NCBI RefSeq assembly: GCF_946478925.1 | Contig: NZ_CAMLDP010000011.1 | Coordinates: 1 to 34,016 of the forward strand | Direction of reading: 5' to 3' | DNA: 34,016 bases | Origin: an uncultured Nitrososphaera sp. | GTDB lineage: Archaea; Thermoproteota; Nitrososphaeria; Nitrososphaerales; Nitrososphaeraceae | Shown here: positions 12,468-19,863 of the stretch, one piece after another | Numbering within the stretch: the first letter of the stretch is position 1 | Layout of the letters: each line of letters starts with the position of its first letter | The notes under the pieces: model-generated | Databases searched by the model: none | What the model was told of the DNA's origin: nothing | The model's input: only the letters and a program-made list of their open reading frames with translations | Program-made: the position numbers and the translations under genes

Positions 12468-14657
12468 TCAATCCGCGTGTTTGCCTGCGGCAAGAGGCAG
12501 GCTGAACGCGAACGTCGCGCCCCTGCCCTCCTTGTTGTTCTTGGCCCATATCTTGCCTCCGTGAGCTTCCACGATGCCTTTTGAAATGTACAATCCAAGC
12601 CCCGTTCCATTCTCTGACTTGCTGGCAAACTTGGTAAACAATTTCGATACTATCTCGGGGTCTATCCCGGCGCCGGAATCCTTGACTGATATGATGACAA
12701 ACTGGCCGGCATCGTTTGTCTCTTCCTCAAGCGTTACAAACACCGTTCCTCTCTCAGAGAACTTGACGGCATTGTTCACGAGGTTGTATACTGCCTGGAT
12801 TATCCTCCCCCTGTCGGCATTTATGAAGATGCTCTTGCCGGGGCACAGGAACAACAGTCTTACCTTGTCAACGTCGATTGACTTTTCCACATCCGCGACG
12901 ACATCCACTATCACGTCGTTTAGCAGGAACACTTCTTTGTCCAGCCGCAGAGACTTGCTCTCTATCTTTGCAACGTCCAGCAGGCTCTCTGTGAGCCTGT
13001 TCAGCCTGTTTGCGTTTCTGTTGATGATTTTAAGCAGCTTGCGGTATTCGCCAGTACCACTGCTGCTACCATCGCTGCCGCCGCTGCTTTCCTTCTGGCA
13101 CAGGATCTCTGTCAGCCCGATTATCGGCTGGATGGGCGTCCTCAGCTCGTGGGCAGCGATGTTGATGAACTCCTTTTGCATTTCGCTGTATGTTTTCAGC
13201 TGCTCGTACAACTGCCTTATCCGCTCGTACAGTTCGGCCTGGTTCCACAGGCTCTCAAATATCGAGGCGTACGACAAGACCGTGGCCTTGCTGTTCGAGT
13301 ACGTGGCAAGGCCGATTGCTTCAAAAGTGGTCTCTTTTGTGTCGTCCTTCACTTCTACCGCAAGCGAGTATTTTCTATCCACAATCAGGAGCGATATTCT
13401 GGTCCGCAGGGGCGGTTCGAGGTTCCTGATCTCAATTTTTTGCTGCAGTTTTCCTCTTAATTTCTCTATCCTATCTCTGATTGCGTCGTCAATCGGCGTC
13501 ATGACCCTGATCTGCACATCCTGTGCTCTCGTCATTTCTGCCAGCATCCGTATCAATCCGGCGCGCTGTTGGCGCCTGAAAGAGTTTGAAGTCGAGAAAA
13601 TCCCCAGGATCTCGCTCCTGGCCGAAGAGGCGAGCTCAAACGCCAGATTCTGGATCCTACGAGGGTCGGTTATGGTCTCGATTGATTCCGGCGAGACGCC
13701 TTCCTGCAGTTCCCTGATCCTCTGTCCCGCAGGCGTCGCCTTTTCCCACAGGGTTTCAAAGAAATACTGCTGCTGTTCTACAAATTGCGGAATTGTGCTC
13801 CTGACAAGTTGCGACGGGGATTGCCCGTTTTTGACGTTTGCGCTGGCTCGGTAATCTCTTCCATCAGCTATTCCAAAATTACCTTTAACGTTATCTAGGT
13901 GGCGCAGTTCGACTATTTTCATTAGTTCTTTGCAATCAGAAACATTTTCTTTCGTTATCTCTGTGATGAACCTTAGCAGTATTCCTCTGTTTTTAAGGTC
14001 AACAAGCCCTTTCAATATAGGCTCAACCCTGACGAATGCATGCGGTCCGGTATAATCTGTACAATTGTCAAACCTCTTTGTTATGGCAAGAAAACCTCGC
14101 AGCGTAATGTCGATTATGCGCTCCGTGCCTGTTATGACTTCTGTCTTTTCCGGCTCTATCCCCTCTTCAATCTCTCTTATCTTGTGTTCTGCCGGCACGG
14201 CCTTGCTCCATAAAGTGTCAAAGATGTACTGTCCCTGTTTTACCATTTCCGGGGCATCGCTGTAGATGACCTGCGTCAGGGGCTTGCCTTCCTCCAAGCA
14301 CGTAGTCGCCATGTACTCGTCTTCGTTAAGTGCTATTCCGCCCTTGACACCGTCAAGGTGGCGCAGTTCATCGACCACCTTCATGAGTTCCTTGCAATCG
14401 CGGACATTTTCCTTGGTGATTTCGGTAAAGGCCCTTATCTTTCCGCCTTTTTTCCTGATGTTGATGTACCCGTTCCTGTATGCGTCGACTCCGACGACTA
14501 TGGACGGCCCCTTGCTGTCAAAACAGATGTCCATGTGCTTTTTCACGTTCGACATGAACCTGACTCCCCTGCCTACTGCGTTCTCGACGCCGTAGAGAAC
14601 CTCTGTTTTCTCTTTCTCTTCTTCTTCTCTCTTGTGGTCAGGTGCTAGCTGACTCAT
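12468..14657 (-). CDS. Soluble histidine kinase with three tandem sensory modules
   Basis: A 729-residue kinase without membrane helices. Residues ~15-165 and ~170-325 are two diverged copies of one module. Each has a DxCxDxxGP start, ITEITKENVxDCKELMK, ELRHLD and a final FxTLWxKA helix. A third related module lies at ~330-480 (RISLLIVDRKYSLAVEVKDD, ending SIFESLWNQA). The modules resemble the PLD-like/FilR1-type sensory fold also seen at 28137-29087. HisKA follows with the phosphoaccepting H503 in AAHELRTP. HATPase_c comes next, with the N box (NLVNNAVKFSERG), G1 (DSGAGID) and G2 (GTGLGLYISKG). It would sense a cytoplasmic signal and phosphorylate a receiver, perhaps the one at 10990-11829. 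Confidence 0.92.
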   Translation of the reverse strand: MSQLAPDHKREEEEKEKTEVLYGVENAVGRGVRFMSNVKKHMDICFDSKGPSIVVGVDAYRNGYINIRKKGGKIRAFTEITKENVRDCKELMKVVDELRHLDGVKGGIALNEDEYMATTCLEEGKPLTQVIYSDAPEMVKQGQYIFDTLWSKAVPAEHKIREIEEGIEPEKTEVITGTERIIDITLRGFLAITKRFDNCTDYTGPHAFVRVEPILKGLVDLKNRGILLRFITEITKENVSDCKELMKIVELRHLDNVKGNFGIADGRDYRASANVKNGQSPSQLVRSTIPQFVEQQQYFFETLWEKATPAGQRIRELQEGVSPESIETITDPRRIQNLAFELASSARSEILGIFSTSNSFRRQQRAGLIRMLAEMTRAQDVQIRVMTPIDDAIRDRIEKLRGKLQQKIEIRNLEPPLRTRISLLIVDRKYSLAVEVKDDTKETTFEAIGLATYSNSKATVLSYASIFESLWNQAELYERIRQLYEQLKTYSEMQKEFINIAAHELRTPIQPIIGLTEILCQKESSGGSDGSSSGTGEYRKLLKIINRNANRLNRLTESLLDVAKIESKSLRLDKEVFLLNDVIVDVVADVEKSIDVDKVRLLFLCPGKSIFINADRGRIIQAVYNLVNNAVKFSERGTVFVTLEEETNDAGQFVIISVKDSGAGIDPEIVSKLFTKFASKSENGTGLGLYISKGIVEAHGGKIWAKNNKEGRGATFAFSLPLAAGKHAD

Positions 14658-14772
14658 AAAACTATGCTACTATATAGCGCAGGAAATAATAAAAGAATGT
14701 GGTTGCTTGGAATATAGTTCCTTATCTTACTCTCGCTTCTATGATTATCTTGTACTAGTTCGTTAAATCCCC

Positions 14773-14797
14773 AAGAGACCTGCCGTCTCTTTTTTTT
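14773..14797 (+). terminator. Intrinsic-type hairpin plus T8 with no + strand gene upstream
   Basis: AAGAGAC (14773-14779) pairs perfectly with GTCTCTT (14785-14791) around a 5-base loop, followed directly by a T-run to 14797. Both flanking protein genes are on the minus strand, so this would end an unannotated + strand transcript, for example an antisense or small RNA arising after the TATA-like ACTATATAG at 14669-14677. Confidence 0.45.
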
Positions 14798-14805
14798 CAG
14801 TCTCG

Positions 14806-15006
14806 CTAGCTCCTTCTTACCCTTCTCTTTGCCCTTATCGATGAGCCCATGTACAACACAAAGCCGCCGGCGACCATACCCAGCCCGTACAGCGAGACTG
14901 CGCCCCTGTCGTAGTACGTCCCAAGGCCAACTATCAGGCCGCCGACTACAAGCAGGGCTATTCCGACCCGGGCGGCGCCGGGCATCTGGATTTTCGGCTT
15001 TGACAA
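14806..15006 (-). CDS. Small two-TM membrane protein (66 aa)
   Basis: A 66-residue protein starting at TTG 15006. Two hydrophobic segments form a helical hairpin: residues ~12-31 (RVGIALLVVGGLIVGLGTYY) and ~36-54 (AVSLYGLGMVAGGFVLYMG). Both are glycine-rich, which favours tight packing. The N-terminus is basic/polar (MSKPKIQMPGA) and the C-terminus strongly basic (RAKRRVRRS), so both ends should face the cytoplasm. I do not recognise the family; small proteins like this are common in ammonia-oxidising archaea. The GC-rich third positions support coding. No obvious promoter distinguishes the TTG start from alternatives. Confidence 0.65.
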   Translation of the reverse strand: MSKPKIQMPGAARVGIALLVVGGLIVGLGTYYDRGAVSLYGLGMVAGGFVLYMGSSIRAKRRVRRS

Positions 15007-15095
15007 TACGCCCCTATTTCTGCAGAGCCGTTAGATAATCCATTTGGTGGTGTACATGTCCTCTCTCCCTCTCACTCTCTCCTCTTCTGCCAATG

Positions 15096-15103
15096 TTTTT
15101 ATT
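15096..15103 (+). promoter_or_regulatory. TATA box deciding the start of the reductase gene
   Basis: TTTTTATT lies 27-34 bases before ATG 15130. This favours ATG 15130 over the TTG at 15109, which would lie upstream of or at the transcription start. Confidence 0.5.
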
Positions 15104-15129
15104 GCTACTTGGCCAACAGGCACACGAGG

Positions 15130-16149
15130 ATGAAGGTCGCAGTCGTGGGCATCGGCGTGGCCGGCGCGTACCTCGTGAACCGGCTTTCCGACATGCGCGA
15201 CGTGCACGTGACAGGCTTTGAGCGTATGCCGGAGCAACAGCACGACGCCGTGTGCGCGTGGGCGACATGCGAAAACGTCATGTCCGGCCTTGCGAAAAAC
15301 TGCGGCCTGGATTTCGACAACTATGTCCTCCATCAGGGCAGGAGCATGAAGGTCGACCTGAAATCCGATTATGTCGATTTGAAATTAAAGGGGATGGTCA
15401 GCTACGACAAGTTAAAGCTCATCCAGGATATGATAAAAGGGACTGACATCAAGTTCGGCAGGGCGCCCCGGAAGGAGGAGCTGGAACCGGATTTCGACGT
15501 AATCATCGACGCGACAGGCTTTCACCGCAACTACCTGCCACGTCTAGAGAACGAGCTGTGGATACCCTGCGTCCAGTACAAGGTGCGCTACACGCCGGGG
15601 CGAGAGCCGTTTGACGACTTTTACCTGAAGGCGTTTCCGTCGATGACTGGCTATTTCTGGTATTTCCCGCTTGGAAACGGCTACGCGCACATTGGCGCCG
15701 GCGACTTTGCCAAGGCGCACAACCCGCTCGTGGAAGAGTTTTTGAAAAAGCACGAGTGCGAGGTAATAAAAAAGGTGGGCAGGCCGGTGCGCATCAGCCC
15801 GCCTGCAAACTGCGAGCCGTTCACCGACGGCAGGAAAACGGTCGGAGTCGGCGAGTCAATAGGGACGGTGTTTGCGCTCCTCGGCGAGGGCATCATCCCG
15901 TCTACCTGGTGCGCCGACCTGTTCGTACAGAATATGCACGACCCAAAGGCGTACCGCGACGCGGTGATGAAAAAGTTCGAGATATATTCGCTCATCTTCA
16001 AGTTCGTGCAGCTAAAGATACAGGGCAAGTTCAGCATGATAAGGCACGGCCCGGACATGCTAAAGATCTACCGGCACATGAAGGGCGAGGAAGACCGGTA
16101 CGGCATGGCAGTCAGGATGGCCGACATGCTCAAGGTCTCGCAGGTCTAA
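15130..16149 (+). CDS. Geranylgeranyl reductase-family FAD protein
   Basis: A 339-residue flavoprotein. The N-terminus MKVAVVGIGVAGAYLVNRL holds the GxGxxG dinucleotide motif (G7, G9, G12). The second FAD element is DVIIDATGFHRN, and GVGESIGTVFALLGEGIIPS near residue 245-265 is the third, closely following the GGR/DGGGPL-reductase GD-type motif. These enzymes saturate the isoprenoid chains of archaeal membrane lipids, or of quinones, using FAD. It is somewhat shorter than canonical GGRs (~390-450) and its FAD motif 'GES' replaces 'GDA', so the substrate is open. The aromatic GYFWYFPLGNGYAHIGAGDF stretch lines the usual substrate cavity. A T-run follows at 16171-16176. Confidence 0.85.
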   Translation: MKVAVVGIGVAGAYLVNRLSDMRDVHVTGFERMPEQQHDAVCAWATCENVMSGLAKNCGLDFDNYVLHQGRSMKVDLKSDYVDLKLKGMVSYDKLKLIQDMIKGTDIKFGRAPRKEELEPDFDVIIDATGFHRNYLPRLENELWIPCVQYKVRYTPGREPFDDFYLKAFPSMTGYFWYFPLGNGYAHIGAGDFAKAHNPLVEEFLKKHECEVIKKVGRPVRISPPANCEPFTDGRKTVGVGESIGTVFALLGEGIIPSTWCADLFVQNMHDPKAYRDAVMKKFEIYSLIFKFVQLKIQGKFSMIRHGPDMLKIYRHMKGEEDRYGMAVRMADMLKVSQV

Positions 16150-16170
16150 AAGCACCTTTATTCAGCGCTC

Positions 16171-16176
16171 TTTTTT
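16171..16176 (+). terminator. T-run terminator after the reductase gene
   Basis: TTTTTT is 22 bases after the stop codon at 16147-16149, preceded by a short GC-rich AGCGCT. Confidence 0.35.
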
Positions 16177-16285
16177 CACGTTTCGCAGCTAGACAAAGAC
16201 TGGCACGGAAAAGCAAACGCAGCGACTGCGACGCTGATCATGATGACAGTCGCGTGCAGGTTCTGTGCATGAATGCCTGCCGCGC

Positions 16286-16699
16286 CTAAGCCCTGAGGCG
16301 GTCAAACCCGCCTGTGACAAGGCTCTTTCCCTGCGTGATGAGGCCAAAGAACTCGCTTCCGAGCTGCTCTATGCTCTTGTCCTGCATCATCACCGCGTAG
16401 ACTTGCTCGCGGTGCTTGAAATCCCTAAAGTGCTGCAGCTCCGCCCAGATGTCCTCGTCTTTAGAGGCCGAGAGCGTCTCTGCGAGACCTTCCATGCCTT
16501 CCATGGGCTTGTAGTAATCGCCAAGGCGATAGTATTCCAGTCCAACTCCTTGGTTCTTGAACCACGGCCTGAACTTGTTCAGGTTTTCTTCGATGGCGGC
16601 GCGGTTCTTTTTCGGCACCCTGTAAAAAAAGACTTCGAGGTGGCTTTCTGTTTCTTGCATTGCAGATTTTGCGTCGTTCATGGCTGTATTTTCGTGCAT
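16286..16699 (-). CDS. DUF1428-like dimeric alpha-beta barrel protein
   Basis: A 137-residue protein from ATG 16699. After a polar N-terminus, the core reads SHLEVFFYRVPKKNRAAIEE, then NLNKFRPWFKNQGVGLEYYRLGD, then HFRDFKHREQVYAVMMQDKS, ending in a helix before GKSLVTGGFDRL. This matches the ferredoxin-like dimeric alpha-beta barrel of the DUF1428 (YbaA) family: a start 'hydrophobic strand - VPK', a central GLEYYRLGDY and a final G-GGF motif. No enzymatic function is established for the family. A longer frame to 16723 exists, but the TATA-like sequence at 16733-16740 fits the ATG at 16699 better. It is divergent from the wHTH-MEDS pair. Confidence 0.75.
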   Translation of the reverse strand: MHENTAMNDAKSAMQETESHLEVFFYRVPKKNRAAIEENLNKFRPWFKNQGVGLEYYRLGDYYKPMEGMEGLAETLSASKDEDIWAELQHFRDFKHREQVYAVMMQDKSIEQLGSEFFGLITQGKSLVTGGFDRLRA

Positions 16700-16715
16700 G
16701 GCATAAAAGGCGTTG

Positions 16716-16729
16716 CTCCCCAAGGGGAG
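16716..16729. promoter_or_regulatory. Inverted repeat CTCCCC/GGGGAG in divergent promoter region
   Basis: CTCCCCAAGGGGAG has 6-base perfect arms with a 2-base centre. It lies between the TATA-like ATTAATTAG (16733-16741) and the DUF1428 start at 16699, i.e. over its transcription start. The neighbouring wHTH protein is an obvious candidate binder. Confidence 0.45.
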
Positions 16730-16785
16730 GCTTATTAATTAGAGAGAGCCACGAATGTTGCTTGCCAAAGCCGAAGCGAAACAAG

Positions 16786-17058
16786 ATGGAGATATACAAC
16801 GACATCCTCAGCGCAATCAAGCTGGAAATGACAAACGGCGAGGCAAAACCCACGAGGGTGCAGACGCTGAGCAACCTTGCCTACGACAAGCTTGCCCGGT
16901 ACCTGGACGAGCTGGAAGGCAAGGCAATGATAACGCAGGCGCCTCTCGGTATAACCGAGAAGGGGCGGGACTTTTTGCAGGACTATGACCGGATAAGGGG
17001 CTTTGTGATTGAAATGGGGGTAAAGTACCTGGACGTTTCAGGGAGGGAGATTTTTTGA
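16786..17058 (+). CDS. Small winged-helix regulator paired with MEDS protein
   Basis: A 90-residue winged helix: MEIYNDILSAIKLEMTNGE, then PTRVQTLSNLAYDKLARYLD, ending in LEGKAMITQAPLGITEKGRD with the wing, and a C-terminal dimerising helix (YDRIRGFVIEMGVKYL). It is the ArnR1/SvtR-like type widespread in archaea. The ATG at 16786 follows the TATA-like sequence at 16733-16741; an in-frame extension to 16660 would cross that promoter and the palindrome. Its stop overlaps the TTG start of the following MEDS-domain gene by 4 bases, so both are translated from one message and probably work together. Confidence 0.85.
   Translation: MEIYNDILSAIKLEMTNGEAKPTRVQTLSNLAYDKLARYLDELEGKAMITQAPLGITEKGRDFLQDYDRIRGFVIEMGVKYLDVSGREIF
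17041..17049 (+). promoter_or_regulatory. Internal Shine-Dalgarno for the overlapped MEDS gene
   Basis: GGGAGGGAG lies 5 bases before the TTG at 17055, inside the end of the upstream wHTH gene. It supports translation of the overlapping downstream gene from the shared message. Confidence 0.55.
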
Positions 17059-17669
17059 GCGGCAAACAACAAGATTACCGGCCGGTAAAGTTCCTTGACA
17101 GGCTGGAGGGGAACAACCACCTAGTCCTCCTGTACGACGAGCAGAAATACGCGGACCTGATAATAGCACGCTACCTGCAGAACGGCCTTGGGAAAGGCGA
17201 ATCGTGCATCTTTTTCACTCCAGACGAGCCGGAAAAGATTGAGGCAAGGCTGTCTGCACAGGGCATTGACGTCGATTCGTACAAAAAGAAAAACTCTCTA
17301 CGGATCTTCCACATCGAAAAGTCAGATGAGAACAAGCTCGACGCGCTGAGCACTCTCAAAGGCATAAGGGAACAAGCTGTCAGGGGCATGAAGCCGCCAT
17401 ACCGGTTTGTCGGCAGGACGATAACCGACACGGCGACGATAGAAGGGATGAAGCGGGGAATGACCGTGGAAAAAACGGGCCACGAGCATTTTGCAGAGTT
17501 TGACAATTCGCAGTTGTGCTACTACGACATCTCCGGGATAGAGCAGTCAATGAGGGATGAATGGATACGGGGGCTCTTGAAGAATCACCACCACGTTATA
17601 TACGCGTCCGAGCCTGACAGGGCGGTCGCGTTTGAAACTGCACTGCTCGAAGAAGAAGATGTGGAATAG
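17055..17669 (+). CDS. MEDS-domain sensory protein
   Basis: A 204-residue protein of the MEDS (methanogen/methylotroph DcmR sensory) family. Signatures are NHLVLLYDEQKYADLIIARY at about 20-40, GLGKGESCIFFTPDEPEKIE at about 43-63, FHIEKSDEN, MKPPYRFVGRTI, the HEHFAEFD segment and a final helix. The fold is a RecA/KaiC-like sandwich without an intact Walker A lysine motif. In this family MEDS domains sense small molecules and pass the signal to a linked kinase or regulator. Here the partner is the wHTH protein encoded just upstream, whose stop overlaps this TTG start by 4 bases. The bacterial DcmR carries both domains in one chain, so this looks like a split version. Confidence 0.85.
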   Translation: MSGKQQDYRPVKFLDRLEGNNHLVLLYDEQKYADLIIARYLQNGLGKGESCIFFTPDEPEKIEARLSAQGIDVDSYKKKNSLRIFHIEKSDENKLDALSTLKGIREQAVRGMKPPYRFVGRTITDTATIEGMKRGMTVEKTGHEHFAEFDNSQLCYYDISGIEQSMRDEWIRGLLKNHHHVIYASEPDRAVAFETALLEEEDVE

Positions 17670-17715
17670 TAGCAATCCGGCAAGCCATGCGCTTTAACAA
17701 CGCCACGATCTAAAG

Positions 17716-17724
17716 CTTTAAAAA
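17716..17724 (+). promoter_or_regulatory. TATA box of prefoldin-ftsY-argF cluster
   Basis: CTTTAAAAA lies 29-37 bases before ATG 17753. The GTG at 17738 falls too close to it, so ATG 17753 is preferred. A GAGGT (17740-17744) could serve as Shine-Dalgarno if transcription starts slightly earlier. Confidence 0.5.
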
Positions 17725-17752
17725 TCGTGCCGGGACAGTGAGGTTGATAGAA

Positions 17753-18304
17753 ATGCATACCGATTCATCCGGGCACTCTCACGATCATTCGCATAATCAT
17801 GACCACGATCACGATCATCCTCATGATCATTCCCACGGCGGCCACGAACATTCCCACGGGCACGAGCAGCAGGCCCACGCGCTAGAACAACAGCTGAACG
17901 AGATGGTCCAGCAGGGCAGGGTGCTGGAGGCGTACATGAACGACATCATGAACCGCCAGGCGGCAGTCGGCAAGATGCTTGAAGAGGCGCGAGTCGCGTC
18001 TGCCACCATCCAGGGCATAAGCGCGGACTCGGACAGCGAGACCCTCATGCCTGTTGGAATAGGCGTATATGTCAAGACGAGCGTGCCGGCGGCAAAGAAA
18101 CTCTTGGTGAGCCTCGGGAACTCGGGTGTCACTCTTGAAAAAAGCAGGGACGACGCGCTCAACTACGTCGAGGCGCGAATAAAGGAGTACGAAGTCGCCA
18201 TGAGGCAGCTTGAAGGCCAGCGCCAGCAGATCGCAATGCAGATGGAGCAGGTCCAGGAGCAGGTGAACATGATGCTCCGCGCCGCCCAGTCGCGCCAGGG
18301 CTAA
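17753..18304 (+). CDS. pfdA: Prefoldin alpha subunit with histidine-rich N-terminal tail
   Basis: A 183-residue prefoldin alpha. Residues ~41-182 are the normal subunit: a first coiled-coil helix (HALEQQLNEMVQQGRVLEAY), the two beta-hairpin segment (LMPVGIGVYVKTSVP and KLLVSLGNSGVTLEKS), and a second long helix rich in Gln/Glu. Prefoldin is the hexameric jellyfish-shaped holdase that delivers unfolded chains to the thermosome. The first ~42 residues are extra: H-x-H-x repeats with 16 His between 8 and 42 (HSHDHSHNHDHDHDHPHDHS...). Such a tail could bind Ni, Zn, Cu or Co. ftsY starts 20 bases downstream, so the two are probably cotranscribed. Confidence 0.9.
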   Translation: MHTDSSGHSHDHSHNHDHDHDHPHDHSHGGHEHSHGHEQQAHALEQQLNEMVQQGRVLEAYMNDIMNRQAAVGKMLEEARVASATIQGISADSDSETLMPVGIGVYVKTSVPAAKKLLVSLGNSGVTLEKSRDDALNYVEARIKEYEVAMRQLEGQRQQIAMQMEQVQEQVNMMLRAAQSRQG

Positions 18305-18324
18305 TATCAGAACGTGCGATAGAG

Positions 18325-19863
18325 ATGTTTGACAAGCTCAAGAAGGCTTTATCCGGCGCCGCAAAGAGCATCGGCCAGAAGGAGATAAACGAAAAGATAC
18401 TCGACGGGACTCTCCTTGACCTCCAGATAGAGCTTCTTGAAAGCGACGTTGCGCAGGAGGTTGTAGACGACCTGTCTGCCAAGCTGAAAAAGGACCTCCT
18501 TGGGCTAAAGCTGGAAAAGGGACAGGACGCCGGCCAGATAATCGAATCAAAACTGCAGGAAACTGTTGCCGGGATATTTGCCCGCGCAGGCAGGCTTGAC
18601 ATTATAGAGAAAATCCAGGCAAAAAAAGAGGCAAAGCAGGGTCCGTTTGTTATCGTGTTTCTTGGCATCAACGGCACCGGCAAGACGACCACGGTCGCCA
18701 AGGTTGGGAACCTGCTGCGCAAGAGCGGCATTTCAGTCGTAGTCGCGGCAGGCGACACGCACAGGGCCGGCGCAATCGAGCAGCTGACGCAGCACGCCGA
18801 GCGGCTTTCCTTAAAAGTGATTGCGCAGAGGTATGGCGCAGACCCGTCGGCGGTCGGCCGAGACGCCGTAGACTATGCGAAAAAGCACTACATCGACGCC
18901 GTCTTGATAGACACCGCCGGCAGGATGCAGACGTCCAAGAACCTCATGGACGAAATGTCCAAAATAGTCCGCGTGGTCAAGCCGGACATCAAGCTGTTCG
19001 TGGGCGACTCGCTTGCGGGAAACGACACGATAAACCAGGCCCGCGAGTTCTTCCAGTACGCCAGCTTTGACGGCGCCATCCTCACAAAGATAGATGCCGA
19101 TGCCAAGGGAGGCGCCGCGATTTCAATAGCGCACATCACTTCCAAGCCGATTGCCTATGTGGGAGTCGGCCAAGGCTACGATGACATGATACCTTTCGAC
19201 CCAGACAAGTTCATCACGTCGCTGTTTGGAAGTACGGCTGTGAGCGTGCAGGACCTGATGTCCGCGTCTCCTCCTCCACCACCATCCCCGCCGCCTCCCG
19301 CGCCGGAACCTGTGGTGAGAGAAGAGCCAAAAGCGCAGGAAGAAGAGCCGCGGCCAGAAGCTGCAGTGGCGGCTACAAGCGCGTCGCCGATATTTGCCCC
19401 GCGCGTAGAAGAGCCTGCAAAGGACGATGACCGCGATCTTCCGCCCTCCTCTCCTGCGCCTGCGCAGGCAAGCCCTCCTCCTCCACCACCGCCACCTTCG
19501 CCTCCCGCGCCGGAACCTGTAATGAGGGAAGAGCCAAAGGAGGAAAAGAAGAGCCGGTTTGGAGGCTTATTTGGCCGCAAAAAGGACGACAGTGGCGAAG
19601 AGCGGCGCAGGCGCGAAGAAGAGCAAGAACGACGCAAGGCCGAAGAATCGGGCAAGCGCGAGGAAGATGAAGAGCGCCGGCGCAAAGAAGAAGAGCAGCG
19701 CAGAAAGGACGAGGACCATCAGCGTAAAAAGCGCGAAGAGGAAGAGCGCAAGCGTAAGGAGAAAGAGGAAAAGGACAAGAAAAAGCGCAAAGATGATAAG
19801 GACAGCAATAAAGACGAGGTTGTATACCTGACAGATGAAGACATCGAAGACCTTCTCAAATAA
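18325..19863 (+). CDS. ftsY: Signal recognition particle receptor FtsY with long C-terminal tail
   Basis: A 512-residue FtsY. The N domain starts at residue 1. The SRP-GTPase G domain shows GINGTGKTTT (114-123), DTAGRM (196-201) and TKID (254-257), and the NG core ends near 312. It docks the SRP-ribosome complex at the membrane. Unusually, there is no N-terminal acidic A domain. Instead ~200 residues follow the core: two proline-rich repeats (316-335 and 382-404), RFGGLFGRKK (411-420), a long Arg/Lys/Glu-rich coiled-coil-like stretch (424-497), and an acidic end (YLTDEDIEDLLK). The rearranged tail may do the membrane-tethering job. argF overlaps its end by 29 bases. Confidence 0.93.
   Translation: MFDKLKKALSGAAKSIGQKEINEKILDGTLLDLQIELLESDVAQEVVDDLSAKLKKDLLGLKLEKGQDAGQIIESKLQETVAGIFARAGRLDIIEKIQAKKEAKQGPFVIVFLGINGTGKTTTVAKVGNLLRKSGISVVVAAGDTHRAGAIEQLTQHAERLSLKVIAQRYGADPSAVGRDAVDYAKKHYIDAVLIDTAGRMQTSKNLMDEMSKIVRVVKPDIKLFVGDSLAGNDTINQAREFFQYASFDGAILTKIDADAKGGAAISIAHITSKPIAYVGVGQGYDDMIPFDPDKFITSLFGSTAVSVQDLMSASPPPPPSPPPPAPEPVVREEPKAQEEEPRPEAAVAATSASPIFAPRVEEPAKDDDRDLPPSSPAPAQASPPPPPPPPSPPAPEPVMREEPKEEKKSRFGGLFGRKKDDSGEERRRREEEQERRKAEESGKREEDEERRRKEEEQRRKDEDHQRKKREEEERKRKEKEEKDKKKRKDDKDSNKDEVVYLTDEDIEDLLK
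19270..19532 (+). repeat. Two direct repeats encoding proline-rich blocks in ftsY
   Basis: About 60 bases near 19270-19331 recur with minor changes near 19471-19532. Both share the run CCTCCCGCGCCGGAACCTGT and continue into the codons for REEPK. A tandem duplication inside the tail coding region explains the two proline blocks. Confidence 0.65.

Noticed and set aside
12574..13854. 426-residue + strand frame antisense to the histidine kinase
   Set aside because: Low-complexity Ser/Leu-rich shadow of the kinase reading frame; the kinase motifs on the minus strand are decisive.
17761..17850. CAT/GAT-rich repeat considered as a tandem repeat element or CRISPR-like array
   Set aside because: The periodicity is the His-x codon alternation of the prefoldin tail; there are no spacers or conserved repeat units.
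19559..19831. Alternative frames through the charged ftsY tail, considered as evidence of a frameshift
   Set aside because: The repetitive GAR/GAA-rich sequence keeps several frames open by composition; the frame continuing from the G domain runs cleanly to its stop and ends in a structured acidic motif.
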